Source: Roseburia sp.
GTDB taxonomy: Bacteria; Bacillota; Clostridia; Lachnospirales; Lachnospiraceae
Assembly: GCA_023667765.1 (NCBI GenBank)
Contig: JAMOZS010000001.1
Coordinates: forward strand, 8,025-72,024
DNA: 64,000 nt
Direction: 5' to 3'
A model generated the notes under the pieces. The model did not search any database, was not told the DNA's origin, and saw only the letters and a list, made by a program, of their open reading frames with translations. Below are positions 8,382 through 17,189 of the stretch, piece after piece; the stretch's first letter is position 1; each line of letters starts with the position of its first letter. The position numbers and the translations under genes are program-made.

Positions 8382-9512
8382 ATGAAGAAAATAACAGCCT
8401 TTATTAAAAAAGAAACGGTTTTATGTATAGCGGCGGCGCTGGCCTTCTTTTCTGTTTTTTGGGTGGCTCCCGATAAACAGTATCTGGAATATATTGATTT
8501 TCGGACGCTGTCTCTTTTGTTTTGCCTTATGGGGGTAATGTCGGGTCTGCAGAATCTGGGTGTTTTTGAGTGGATTGCCGTAAAGATGTTGGGCAGAGTG
8601 AAGAGCACGGGTGCGCTGACAGGTATTTTGATTTTTCTGTGTTTCTTTTTTGGCATGTTGATTACCAATGATGTGGCGCTGATTACCTTTGTGCCGTTTA
8701 CCTTCACGGTGTTAAAGCTTTTGGGGGAGGAGAAGCGAGAGAGGCTTCTGGTACCGGTGGTGGCGATGCAAACCATTGGGGCAAATCTGGGCAGCATGCT
8801 GACTCCGGTGGGAAATCCTCAGAATCTGTATCTTTATGATAAATCCGGTATGTCTTTGGGAGCATTTATAGGGCTGATGCTGCCTTATACGGCGGCGGCT
8901 TTTTTGCTGCTGTGCGGCTTTTGTCTGGTGCAGGGAAGGAGAACCCCAAAGGAGCTTAAGATACTTTTGCCCAAACAGGACGGCCTTGGAGGGAAGGAGA
9001 AGAAGCTGGCGGTATATTTGCTGTTGTTTCTGCTGGCTCTGGCCTGTGTGGTGAGAGCGGTACCCTATCCTGTTATGCTGGCGGTAACCGTTCTGGTGAT
9101 TTTTTGTATGGATCGAGAGGTGCTTGGCAGGGTGGATTACAGTCTGCTGCTCACATTTATATGTTTTTTTGTTTTTATCGGGAATATGGGAAGAATCCCT
9201 GCCTTCTCGGATTTTTTGGGGAGTGTGGTATCCGGCAATGAGGTGTATGTCGCCATTCTTTCCAGCCAGCTTATCAGCAATGTGCCGGCGGCGCTTTTGT
9301 TGTCGGGATTCACGGATAATTTTCGGGATTTGGTAGTCGGGGTGGATTTGGGAGGTCTGGGAACTCTGATTGCATCTATGGCCAGCCTGATTTCTTATAA
9401 GTATGTGGCCAGGGAGGCGTCGGAAAAAAAGAAGGGCTTCCTGATGTATTTTACGCTTGGAAGTATTTGTTTTTTGGCGGTGTTAGTGCTATTATATGAG
9501 ATAATAGCGTGA
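8382..9512 (+). CDS. SLC13/ArsB-type anion permease
   Basis: The 376-residue protein has about ten membrane segments and two diagnostic re-entrant motifs: MLITNDVALITFVPF near residues 88-102 and NLGSMLTPVGNPQN near residues 133-146. These occur in the ion transporter superfamily that includes SLC13, citrate and arsenite permeases. It may export or import a di- or tricarboxylate or an oxyanion. No ars genes are adjacent, so arsenite is not favoured. The ATG has GAGAGG 12 bases upstream, a rather long spacing. Confidence 0.75.
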   Translation: MKKITAFIKKETVLCIAAALAFFSVFWVAPDKQYLEYIDFRTLSLLFCLMGVMSGLQNLGVFEWIAVKMLGRVKSTGALTGILIFLCFFFGMLITNDVALITFVPFTFTVLKLLGEEKRERLLVPVVAMQTIGANLGSMLTPVGNPQNLYLYDKSGMSLGAFIGLMLPYTAAAFLLLCGFCLVQGRRTPKELKILLPKQDGLGGKEKKLAVYLLLFLLALACVVRAVPYPVMLAVTVLVIFCMDREVLGRVDYSLLLTFICFFVFIGNMGRIPAFSDFLGSVVSGNEVYVAILSSQLISNVPAALLLSGFTDNFRDLVVGVDLGGLGTLIASMASLISYKYVAREASEKKKGFLMYFTLGSICFLAVLVLLYEIIA

Positions 9513-9591
9513 GAAGCTTTGAGCTTCCGCAAAGTGGAAGCAAGGAAGTTAGTATAAGAAGATAGAGTATAACACAGAGGAGGACAAAAAA

Positions 9592-10428
9592 ATGAGGTAT
9601 GTATATCCGCAGGGAAAGGAAAAGGCTCTGACCTTTAGCTATGACGACGGGCAGGAATATGACAGAAGGCTGGTGGGTATATTTAATCAATATGGCTTGA
9701 AGGCTACCTTTCATTTGAATTCCGGCACGCTGGGAGAAGATACGGAAAAGGATAAATTTATCAAGCCGGAGGAGGTTGCCGGGCTTTATGAGGGGCATGA
9801 GGTTGCCTGTCATGGCGTGGAGCATAAGAATCTGCCTACCATCTCCAGGGCTTTGGTGAGCAAAGAGTTGGCGGAGGACAGGCTGGCTTTGGAAAAGCTG
9901 ACGGGAAAGCTGGTGCAGGGGCTTTCCTATGCGTTTGGCAGTTATAGCCAGGAGATTATGGAAACAGCGAAATCCGTGGGCATCAAGTATTCCCGTACGG
10001 TAAACAGCACAAACGGATTCTTCCCTCCGGTGGACTTTATGGCATGGCATCCCACCTGTCATCATGAAGGCAGGCTGATGGAGCTGGGAGATGCTTTCCT
10101 GGAGGTTCCGGAATATATTGAATTGCCTTTGATGTATGTCTGGGGGCACAGCTTCGAGTTTGGCCGGTCTGACGACTGGTCTGTGATAGAGGCGTTTGCG
10201 GAAAAGATGTCCGGCAGAGAGGATATCTGGTATGCCACGAATGGGGAGATTTGCGACTATATTACGGCAGTCCGTCATCAGGAATATTCTGCCGACGGCA
10301 GTATTATGTATAATCCTACGGCCATCAGTATATGGCTGTGTACGGATAAGGGACTTGTGGAGGTAAAGCCGGGGGAGACAAGGCGTCTGGAGCCGGAGCT
10401 TCCTGTGATGGCCCGGAATCATAAGTAA
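9592..10428 (+). CDS. Polysaccharide deacetylase family protein (NodB-like)
   Basis: The 278-residue protein carries a NodB homology domain: LTFSYDDGQEYD near residues 12-23 (metal-binding Asp-Asp), the zinc motif HEVACHGVEHKNL with two histidines, and a later HPTCHHEG segment. The family hydrolyses N- or O-acetyl groups from sugars such as GlcNAc. There is no signal peptide, so it acts in the cytoplasm or on a small sugar rather than on mature wall. GAGGAGG precedes the ATG. It is followed 21 bases later by the YwlG-type gene. Confidence 0.85.
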   Translation: MRYVYPQGKEKALTFSYDDGQEYDRRLVGIFNQYGLKATFHLNSGTLGEDTEKDKFIKPEEVAGLYEGHEVACHGVEHKNLPTISRALVSKELAEDRLALEKLTGKLVQGLSYAFGSYSQEIMETAKSVGIKYSRTVNSTNGFFPPVDFMAWHPTCHHEGRLMELGDAFLEVPEYIELPLMYVWGHSFEFGRSDDWSVIEAFAEKMSGREDIWYATNGEICDYITAVRHQEYSADGSIMYNPTAISIWLCTDKGLVEVKPGETRRLEPELPVMARNHK

Positions 10429-10449
10429 GGGGGATATAAAGGGACGAAT

Positions 10450-11010
10450 ATGGCAAATGAGATGACAATCATAGGAGAGGAAGCTTATAGGGCTGCCAAG
10501 GAAATTCTGGAGACAGCGGCGCTGAAGGAGGGACAGCTGTTTGTGGTGGGGTGTTCTACCAGCGAGGTGGGAGGCGCCGGTATTGGCAGTTTTTCCAGCC
10601 CGGAGCTGGCCGAGATGGTATTTGGCGGCATCTATCAGGCCACCCAGGAGGCGGGCGTTTATCTGGTGGCTCAGTGCTGTGAACATCTGAATCGTGCGCT
10701 CATAATGGAGCGGGAGGCGGCGGATAGATACGGTTATGATTCTGTGAATGTAGTGCCTCAGCCGAAGGCAGGGGGTTCCTTTGCCACAGCCGCTTATAAG
10801 GCCTTTGAGCAGCCGACGGCCGTAGAGCATGTAAAGGCTCATGCGGGAATGGATATCGGGGACACCCTTATCGGCATGCATATAAAAGACGTTGCCGTTC
10901 CGGTACGAATCCGTACCTGCGAAATCGGCGACGCCCATGTAGTCTGTGCCCGCACCCGGCCGAAATTTATCGGCGGGGAAAGAGCGGTATATGATGAGGC
11001 TATGCTTTAA
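10450..11010 (+). CDS. TIGR01440/YwlG-family protein (UPF0340)
   Basis: The 186-residue protein has the whole YwlG pattern: VVGCSTSEVGGAGIGSFSS near residues 34-52, QCCEHLNRALIMERE, VNVVPQPKAGGSFATAAY and a DIGDTLIGMHIK end. The function of the family is unknown and it is widespread in Firmicutes. It probably shares a transcript with the deacetylase. The last 11 bases overlap the end of the convergent murG gene. Confidence 0.88.
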   Translation: MANEMTIIGEEAYRAAKEILETAALKEGQLFVVGCSTSEVGGAGIGSFSSPELAEMVFGGIYQATQEAGVYLVAQCCEHLNRALIMEREAADRYGYDSVNVVPQPKAGGSFATAAYKAFEQPTAVEHVKAHAGMDIGDTLIGMHIKDVAVPVRIRTCEIGDAHVVCARTRPKFIGGERAVYDEAML

Positions 11011-12070
11011 CGGCTGCCTCCTCGATGAGCTTCATAATTGTGGAGATGGAATCCATCTGACCGCTTTTGCTCATGGTTTCAATATAGGTCTGTCTGGTAA
11101 AATAGAGTTCATGTACCTTATCCGCCAGCAAATCCTCCGTGAGGTCGTTTTCATCAATTACAATAGAAAAGCCCTGTGTCTCAAAGGATTTGGCATTGAG
11201 CAGCTGGTCGCCCCGGCTGCTTGCCGCCGGTAACGGAATGAGGATATTGGGCTTTTTTAATGCCAGTAATTCACAAATGGCATTGGCTCCCGCTCTGGAA
11301 ATTACCACATCCGCCATGGCGAACAAATCCTTTAATTCCGCCTTGATGTATTCAAATTGCACATACCCCGGGGTGTTTAACAGCAGATTGTCCATTTTAT
11401 CCTTGCCGGTGAGATGGACTATCTGGAAATCCTTTAAAAGGATGGGCAGAGCCGCGCGAACCGCTTTGTTGACATTCGCTGCGCCCAAGCTGCCTCCGAT
11501 AACCATGATGACAGGTTTGTTTGCGGTAAAGCCGCACAGATTCAAGCCTGCGGCTTTGCTGCCCTGAGTTAATTCCCTGCGGATAGGGGAACCGGTGAGA
11601 ACTGCCTTGTCCTGTGGAAGCGTCTGCAGGGTTTCCGGGAAATTACAGCAGACCCTTTGAGCTACGGGAATACAAAGCTTATTGGCCAGGCCCGGGGTCA
11701 TATCCGATTCATGCACAATGCAGGGAATCTTTAAAGATGCAGCCGCTCTTACTACGGGAACGCTGACAAAACCTCCTTTGGAAAAGACTACATCCGGCTG
11801 AAAATCCTTTAAGAATTTGCGGGCTTGTGCATAGCCCTTCACAACCCGAAAAGGGTCCGTCAGATTTTTGGGGTCCAGATAACGGCGGAACTTACCGGTG
11901 GCAATTCCCACATAAGGAATGTCAAAATCACTGATTAATCGTTTCTCAATGCCGTCATAAGAGCCCATATAAGTAATTTCGTAGCCGGTCTGCCGCAAGG
12001 AGGGCAGCAAGGCAATATTGGGTGTTACATGGCCGGCGGTGCCACCGCCGGTTAAGACGATTTTCTTCAT
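11000..12070 (-). CDS. murG: MurG, lipid II-forming GlcNAc transferase
   Basis: The 356-residue GT-B glycosyltransferase transfers GlcNAc from UDP-GlcNAc to lipid I at the inner face of the membrane. The N-terminal glycine loop TGGGTAGHVTPNIALL (residues 5-20) and the second glycine loop VIGGSLGAANVN are diagnostic, together with the UDP-binding region ISRAGANAICELLALKKPNILIP. I chose the ATG just before KKIVLTGGG because AAAGGGA lies upstream; a longer frame adds 11 residues. It stands apart from a mur/dcw cluster, as is common in Lachnospiraceae. Confidence 0.93.
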   Translation of the reverse strand: MKKIVLTGGGTAGHVTPNIALLPSLRQTGYEITYMGSYDGIEKRLISDFDIPYVGIATGKFRRYLDPKNLTDPFRVVKGYAQARKFLKDFQPDVVFSKGGFVSVPVVRAAASLKIPCIVHESDMTPGLANKLCIPVAQRVCCNFPETLQTLPQDKAVLTGSPIRRELTQGSKAAGLNLCGFTANKPVIMVIGGSLGAANVNKAVRAALPILLKDFQIVHLTGKDKMDNLLLNTPGYVQFEYIKAELKDLFAMADVVISRAGANAICELLALKKPNILIPLPAASSRGDQLLNAKSFETQGFSIVIDENDLTEDLLADKVHELYFTRQTYIETMSKSGQMDSISTIMKLIEEAAVKA

Positions 12071-12120
12071 ATAGCCATCCCTTTCTGTCTGCATTATATG
12101 CAAGATAATCCTGTAATGTG

Positions 12121-12153
12121 CTAAGGAAACGCTGATGAAAGGGCTTCCTTATA
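12121..12153. repeat. Short dispersed palindromic repeat, copy 3
   Basis: ctaaggaaacgctgat, spacer gaaa, then gggcttccttata. It sits between murG and the TSCPD gene and overlaps the last 5 bases of the latter, where it may act as a terminator. Confidence 0.6.
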
Positions 12154-12385
12154 GTATCGTTTCCAGAGCCTTTGCCAGTTGGTCGGGACAGGAGGTAGAT
12201 TTAAATCCGCATTTTATTCCCTTCATTCTGCGGATGGCTTCTTCTACGGGCATACCCTGCACCAGAGCGCTGATGCCCTGAGTGTTGCCGTTACAGCCTC
12301 CGGTAAATCTTACGGATTGAATAATGCCGTTCTCCACCTCGATGTCAATCGCGGTAGAGCAGGTGCCGTTTGTCTGATATCTCAT
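12149..12385 (-). CDS. TSCPD-domain small protein (TIGR03905 type)
   Basis: The 78-residue protein has Cys residues in GTCSTAID, GGCNGNTQGI, IKCGFKSTSCPDQLAKAL. The TSCPD motif near the C terminus defines the domain also found at the end of some class II ribonucleotide reductases; stand-alone members are uncharacterised. A metal-binding role is likely from the four cysteines. I chose the ATG (RYQTNG...) 11 bases after AAGGAGG. An upstream TTG would add three residues but sits too close to the ribosome binding site. Confidence 0.85.
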   Translation of the reverse strand: MRYQTNGTCSTAIDIEVENGIIQSVRFTGGCNGNTQGISALVQGMPVEEAIRRMKGIKCGFKSTSCPDQLAKALETIL

Positions 12386-12522
12386 AATCTGCAATGCCTC
12401 CTTTTTCTATTCTGCCCGCGGGCTTTTATCACCCGGCTATCGGATACAGTATAGCAGATTTTACCAAAAACTGCAATGTCCTGCTTCCTCCGGCACCGCA
12501 AGGTTCCTTTTTTATAAAACAA

Positions 12523-12562
12523 TGTAGAATAAGAGAGAATAATTACGATGACTTATTCTACA
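12523..12562. repeat. Perfect 11-bp inverted repeat
   Basis: tgtagaataag and cttattctaca flank an 18-base loop in the gap between the TSCPD gene and the divergent membrane protein gene. There is no T tract, so an operator or remnant is as likely as a terminator. Confidence 0.5.
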
Positions 12563-12693
12563 AAAAACGGATAAATTGCGCTATACTGAGGCTGTACAGT
12601 TGGCAGCCCTGAGAACGATGAAAATGCGGGCGACCGGCTGTGCCGAGGATAAAACAGGTATCAGGCGTAGTGTACCGACACATTCACTTTTGC

Positions 12694-12727
12694 CTAAGGA
12701 AGTGCGATGGAATCAGCCCTTCCTTAG
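12694..12727. repeat. Short dispersed palindromic repeat, copy 4, inside a larger palindrome
   Basis: ctaaggaag and cttccttag are perfect 9-bp inverse arms around tgcgatggaatcagcc. Further imperfect complementarity extends outwards to 12669 and 12761. Confidence 0.65.
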
Positions 12728-12786
12728 CTCATTTGGCGAAATGTGAGTGATAGGGCACACTGGCAGGGAATGAAAGGGGAATGCAT

Positions 12787-13659
12787 ATGTTTGGTATATT
12801 GCAGGAAGAAAAGTGGATTAGTTTGATTATGTTTGTATTACTGGGCTTTAGTGTTTTTATGAGGCTCCTGCTGGGCTTTCTGTACAGCAGTATGATTAAG
12901 GAATCGGATAATATGGCGGCTACGGAGAATAAGCTGCTGCGCCAGTGTAAGCTGAAATTTGCGAATTGCTATCAGTTGAGCGGCGGCGTGTCTAACATAC
13001 CGATTTTTGTGGACAAGTTTATTCAACGGTTATCGCTGGGGCCTTTTTCCTTCGAGGGAATCTATCATTTTTCGGGACAGGCCATGCTCCTGTCGGTAGT
13101 TGCTTCCGGTGTGGGTATTTGTAAAAGTATTGTCCAGGGTAAGACGCTGGGAGATGTGCTTCCCTTTTATATTGTGAGCTTTATCGGCCTGTATCTTTAC
13201 TTTTCTGTTTCCAGCGCCGTAGATATCAAGAGTAGAAAGCAGATACTCAAAGTGAATCTCGTGGACTATCTGGAAAATCACTTGTCGGCCCGGATGGATA
13301 TCACTACTGAGAATATGGTTATGCTCTATGGGGAGGACGCTCTGCTTTATGGGGAGGAACCGATATCCTATGCGAAGAGAAGGAGAAATCGGGGAAATGC
13401 CAGGGACAAAATGGTTTCCGGCAGGGGAAAGCGCACGGTGGAGCTTATGCCTATCGGGGGGAAGCTGTCCATTACCGAGAGTCGGAACAAAGCGGCGGCT
13501 GCGGAGACGACGAATGATGCTTCAGGCAGTATTCTCATGGAGGCTGATAAGCTTCCGCCGCTGGCGGCCGCAGAAACGGCGCGGGGCGCAAATCCTGACG
13601 ACAGCAAAATCAGCAAAGAGGAGCTGGAGGCGCTGCTGGAGGAATTTCTGGCGATTTGA
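12787..13659 (+). CDS. Membrane protein of unknown function upstream of pgi
   Basis: The 290-residue protein has one hydrophobic segment near residues 10-34 and two more near 97-140. Between them is a polar stretch containing a cysteine pair (CKLKFANC). The C-terminal 120 residues are hydrophilic, with a basic patch RRNRG and an Ala-rich low-complexity part that ends in an acidic helix (SKEELEALLEEFLAI). No family is recognised. I use the second ATG because AAAGGGGA is 8 bases before it but only 2 before the first. pgi begins 208 bases downstream. Confidence 0.7.
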   Translation: MFGILQEEKWISLIMFVLLGFSVFMRLLLGFLYSSMIKESDNMAATENKLLRQCKLKFANCYQLSGGVSNIPIFVDKFIQRLSLGPFSFEGIYHFSGQAMLLSVVASGVGICKSIVQGKTLGDVLPFYIVSFIGLYLYFSVSSAVDIKSRKQILKVNLVDYLENHLSARMDITTENMVMLYGEDALLYGEEPISYAKRRRNRGNARDKMVSGRGKRTVELMPIGGKLSITESRNKAAAAETTNDASGSILMEADKLPPLAAAETARGANPDDSKISKEELEALLEEFLAI

Positions 13660-13867
13660 GATAGTTGGGATAGCAGAGCGCTCTTAAAATGAAATAAATG
13701 AGCCGCTGTCGTACTTTTTCTATTGAATTTATCAGGGAACTTTGCTACACTTAGAGCAATAAAAAGGGGGCAGAGTGCGGGAACTGAAATTCACTCTGGG
13801 GGTTTGAACTGCGCCGGACCTGCCGATGATACGGCTTCCCAAAAACAGTCGCAGAATGGAGGCTTAT

Positions 13868-15217
13868 ATGAGTAAACAGGTTGCATTTGATTATTCAAAA
13901 ACAGGTTCTTTTATCTCCGCAGAGGAAGTGGGTTATATGAAGAAGCTGGCTCTTGACGCCAAGGAGCTTCTGGTTTCTAAAAGCGGTGCGGGAAATGACT
14001 TTTTGGGCTGGATTGACCTTCCGGTGGATTATGACAAGGAGGAGTTTGCCAGAATCAAAGAGGCAGCAAAGAAAATACAGAGTGATTCGGAGGTTCTTCT
14101 GGTGATTGGCATTGGCGGCTCTTATCTGGGCGCCAGAGCGGCCATTGAGTTTCTGGGACACAGCTTTGCGAATGTAGTGGACAAAAGCGTGCGTAAGGCT
14201 CCCGAGATTTATTTTTGCGGTAATTCCATCAGCTCCACTTATCTGAAGCATTTAATGGATGTGGTGGGCGACAGGGATTTCTCCATCAACATGATTTCCA
14301 AGTCCGGTACGACTACGGAGCCTGCGATTGCATTTCGCGTGTTTAAGGCAAAGCTGGAGGAAAAGTACGGCAAGCAGGAGGCCGCAGGAAGGATTTATGC
14401 CACTACGGATAAGGCTAAGGGCAGCCTGAAGAATCTGGCGGACGAGGAGGGCTATCAGACCTTTGTAGTGCCGGATGATGTGGGCGGACGTTTTTCTGTA
14501 TTGACTGCTGTGGGACTGCTGCCGATAGCGGTAAGCGGAGCGGATATTGACCGTCTGATGGAGGGCGCTGCCAGCGGAAGGAAGCGTGCGTTGGAAAATG
14601 ATTTTGAGGAGAATGATGCGCTGCAGTATGCGGCCATTCGTAATATCCTTTTGAGAAAGGGTAAGAGCGTAGAGATTCTGGCAAATTATGAGCCTGCCGT
14701 GCATTATGTGAGCGAGTGGTGGAAGCAGCTTTACGGCGAGAGCGAGGGCAAGGATAAGAAGGGCCTTTTCCCGGCAAGCGTGGATTTGACCACCGACCTG
14801 CATTCTATGGGACAGTTTATCCAGGACGGTTCCCGTATTATGTTTGAGACAGTCATCAATATCGAGCAGTCCAGAGAAGAAATCATTATTGGCGAGGAGC
14901 CGGTGGATTTGGACGGTTTGAATTATCTGGCCGGCAAGAGTGTCGACTTTGTAAATAAGAGCGCTATGAACGGTACCATCCTGGCGCATACGGATGGACA
15001 GGTTCCCAATCTGCTGGTCAATGTACCTGAGGTGAATGAGTTTTATTTAGGCGAATTGTTCTATTTCTTTGAGTTTGCCTGCGGCGTCAGCGGCTATCTT
15101 CTGGGGGTAAATCCCTTTAATCAGCCCGGCGTGGAGAGCTATAAGAAGAATATGTTCGCACTCCTTGGAAAGCCCGGTTATGAGCAGGCCAGGGAGGAAT
15201 TACTGAAAAGATTATAA
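13868..15217 (+). CDS. pgi: Glucose-6-phosphate isomerase
   Basis: The 449-residue enzyme interconverts glucose-6-phosphate and fructose-6-phosphate in glycolysis. Both sugar isomerase domains are visible. Landmarks are [16 protein letters not shown], the phosphate-binding [30 protein letters not shown] with the catalytic Glu, and the late lysine in [10 protein letters not shown]. Length matches the bacterial short form of Firmicutes. The start ATG (SKQVAFDYS) follows GGAGG by 6 bases; an upstream in-frame ATG adds 14 residues without a good site. Confidence 0.95.
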   Translation: MSKQVAFDYSKTGSFISAEEVGYMKKLALDAKELLVSKSGAGNDFLGWIDLPVDYDKEEFARIKEAAKKIQSDSEVLLVIGIGGSYLGARAAIEFLGHSFANVVDKSVRKAPEIYFCGNSISSTYLKHLMDVVGDRDFSINMISKSGTTTEPAIAFRVFKAKLEEKYGKQEAAGRIYATTDKAKGSLKNLADEEGYQTFVVPDDVGGRFSVLTAVGLLPIAVSGADIDRLMEGAASGRKRALENDFEENDALQYAAIRNILLRKGKSVEILANYEPAVHYVSEWWKQLYGESEGKDKKGLFPASVDLTTDLHSMGQFIQDGSRIMFETVINIEQSREEIIIGEEPVDLDGLNYLAGKSVDFVNKSAMNGTILAHTDGQVPNLLVNVPEVNEFYLGELFYFFEFACGVSGYLLGVNPFNQPGVESYKKNMFALLGKPGYEQAREELLKRL

Positions 15218-15302
15218 TGGTATTGCGGTGGGGCTGCTGTTTTTGACTGGAAAGGATTTTGATTCCAGGAGGAGAGACGAAAGAAAGGAAAAATGACAGA
15301 TT

Positions 15303-16082
15303 ATGAAAAAATTAGCAGTAACGGTACTTTTAGCAGCAACCCTGATGTTGGCAGCATGCGGAGACAATAAGCAGTCCGATAGTCCTTCCGCCACCCGGAC
15401 GACTCCCGAGGTATCTACGGAAGCGGACGCTCAGGAGGATACACAGGGAACGGATACAGATGAAGCGGATACAAAGGAGGCCGATTCGGATGAATCCGGC
15501 GCAGGTGAGAAAACAACTCAGGAGGCCGCAGATTACAGTCTGGGCGAATTTACTGAGACAGGCTATCAGTCCTCTTACATGGGCTATCAGTTTACAACGC
15601 CTGAGGGCTGTATTCTGGCTACGGAGGAGGAGCTTGCCCAGATGGGCGGCATGTCCGCTGAAATATTAGAGGATGATTTTGGAAAGGCAATGGCGGAGTA
15701 TGCCAAAAATTCAGTTGTATTTGATTTATATGCCATTTTTCCCGAAACCAATACCAATATAAACATGACGCTGTCGCCGAATACCATGAATATTACCGAT
15801 ATTAGCCTGGTGGTTGAAGCCAGTGTGGAGCAGCTTGAGGCGATGCAGACGATGGAGGTAACCGTTTCCGACGAGAGAAGTACGGTACAGATTGCAGGAA
15901 AAGACTATCTTTCCTTTATCGCCGATACCAGATATAATGACGCGAACTATGGAGAGATTGCCATCAAGCAGGAATGTTATATGACTCTTTATAATGATAA
16001 AATCGTGAGTATGGCCATCAGTTATCAGGAAGGGAATGAATCGGAGAGAGACGCTCTCTTAGCGGCATTTTCAGAATTTTAA
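15303..16082 (+). CDS. Lipoprotein of unknown function
   Basis: The 259-residue protein has a signal peptide with lipobox LAAC and Cys19 as the lipid site. An Asp/Glu/Thr-rich linker (residues 22-75) acts as a flexible wall spacer. A globular domain of about 180 residues follows (GYQSSYMGYQFTTPEGCILA ... DYLSFIADTRY), of the kind found in many clostridial surface lipoproteins with no assigned role. AAAGGAA lies 12 bases upstream. It is followed by a strong terminator, and pgi precedes it by 85 bases. Confidence 0.8.
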   Translation: MKKLAVTVLLAATLMLAACGDNKQSDSPSATRTTPEVSTEADAQEDTQGTDTDEADTKEADSDESGAGEKTTQEAADYSLGEFTETGYQSSYMGYQFTTPEGCILATEEELAQMGGMSAEILEDDFGKAMAEYAKNSVVFDLYAIFPETNTNINMTLSPNTMNITDISLVVEASVEQLEAMQTMEVTVSDERSTVQIAGKDYLSFIADTRYNDANYGEIAIKQECYMTLYNDKIVSMAISYQEGNESERDALLAAFSEF

Positions 16083-16126
16083 AGGATGAAATCATAAGCT
16101 CGGGGAATAGCAAAAAGGAAGTTTTA

Positions 16127-16179
16127 CGGGGTTGTAACAGGGATAAAAGAAATTATCCTGTTGCAGCTCCGATTTTTTT
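16127..16179 (+). terminator. Rho-independent terminator after the lipoprotein gene
   Basis: cggggttgtaacagggataa pairs with ttatcctgttgcagctcc (about 17 pairs with wobbles and one bulge), followed by gattttttt. Confidence 0.85.
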
Positions 16180-16213
16180 GGTTTATGATACATCTAGGGA
16201 CAAAGGAGAAGCT

Positions 16214-17170
16214 ATGCATATTGTATTATTAGAACGTAACAGCGCCGGCACGGATATATCCCTGAACTGCTTTCAGGATTTCGGGGAAGTGACGATGTAT
16301 TCGAATACGGTGACTATGGAGGAAGTGGCGGAGCGTGTGAGGGATGCGGATATTATAGTCTGTAATAAATCCCCCATGTGCAGAGAGAGTCTGCAGAACG
16401 CCCGGAACCTAAAGCTGATTTGCGAGCTGGCTACCGGCTTTGACAACTGTGATTTGGCATATTGCAGAGAGAGAGGCATCCAGGTTCGTAATGTCAGAGA
16501 TTATTCCACCGGAATGGTGGCGCAGCATACCATGACGCTGGCGCTGGCCTTAAGCCAGAAGCTGCCCTATTATGACAATTATGTCAAGTCGGGAGCCTAC
16601 AGCGCACAGGAGCGGTTTTCCCATTTTGACCTTCCCTTTTATGAGCTGGAGGGGAAAACCTGGGGGATTGTGGGTATGGGAAATATCGGCAGACGGGTGG
16701 CAAAGTTGGCGGCCGCCTTTGGCTGTCATGTGATTTTTTATTCCGTCACAGGTGAGAGCCGCTGTAAGGAGTATACACAGGTCGATAAGGAGACATTATT
16801 TAGAGAGAGTGATTTTTTATCCCTGCATTGTCCTTTGAGCGACTTGTCCCGAAATCTGATTGACCGGCAGGCTTTGGGGCAGATGAAGCCTACGGCGATT
16901 CTGATTAATGTGGCAAGAGGGCCGGTAGTAAACAATTCTGATTTATATGAGGCTTTATTGGCCGGCGAGATTCAGGCGGCGGGTCTGGATGTTTTGGAGA
17001 AGGAGCCCTTGGAGCAGACGAATCCCTTAAGCCGGCTGAAGGACAGTAACCGGCTAATAATCACTCCCCATCTGGCCTGGGCCAGTGTGGAGGCCCGGAA
17101 GCGCTGCGTGCAGGGAGTGTATGAAAATATAGCCGCTTTTATCCGGGGAGAGGACAGAAATGTGGTGTGA
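16214..17170 (+). CDS. D-2-hydroxyacid dehydrogenase (glycerate dehydrogenase type)
   Basis: The 318-residue NAD-dependent oxidoreductase reduces a 2-keto acid to the D-hydroxy acid, or the reverse. The Rossmann motif GMGNIGRR is at residues 154-161. The catalytic Arg is in INVARGPVVNNSDL, the Glu in LDVLEKEPLEQTN and the His in ITPHLAWAS. The closest match from memory is the hydroxypyruvate/glycerate dehydrogenase group; the substrate is not certain. I chose the ATG after AAAGGAGAAGCT rather than one 36 bases earlier. The end overlaps the first possible start of the HAD gene. Confidence 0.85.
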   Translation: MHIVLLERNSAGTDISLNCFQDFGEVTMYSNTVTMEEVAERVRDADIIVCNKSPMCRESLQNARNLKLICELATGFDNCDLAYCRERGIQVRNVRDYSTGMVAQHTMTLALALSQKLPYYDNYVKSGAYSAQERFSHFDLPFYELEGKTWGIVGMGNIGRRVAKLAAAFGCHVIFYSVTGESRCKEYTQVDKETLFRESDFLSLHCPLSDLSRNLIDRQALGQMKPTAILINVARGPVVNNSDLYEALLAGEIQAAGLDVLEKEPLEQTNPLSRLKDSNRLIITPHLAWASVEARKRCVQGVYENIAAFIRGEDRNVV

Positions 17171-17189
17171 AACAGAAACGAGGTTAGAG

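Larger units (their letters stand above)
12386..12786. other. 401-base intergenic region with inverted repeats
   Basis: No gene is visible. It holds a perfect 11-bp inverted repeat (tgtagaataag at 12523, cttattctaca at 12552). From 12669 to 12761 it holds a nested palindrome in which copy 4 of the dispersed repeat is flanked by imperfect arms (agtgtaccgacacattcac against gtgagtgatagggcacact). The outer arms suggest a mobile or folding element larger than the core repeat. Confidence 0.5.

Noticed and set aside
8382..9512. Arsenite exporter ArsB
   Set aside because: Only superfamily motifs are present; there is no arsR, arsC or arsA in the neighbourhood.
9451..10938. A 495-codon minus-strand frame opposite the deacetylase and YwlG genes
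   Set aside because: It has no recognisable domain and lies wholly opposite two well-supported genes with good ribosome sites.
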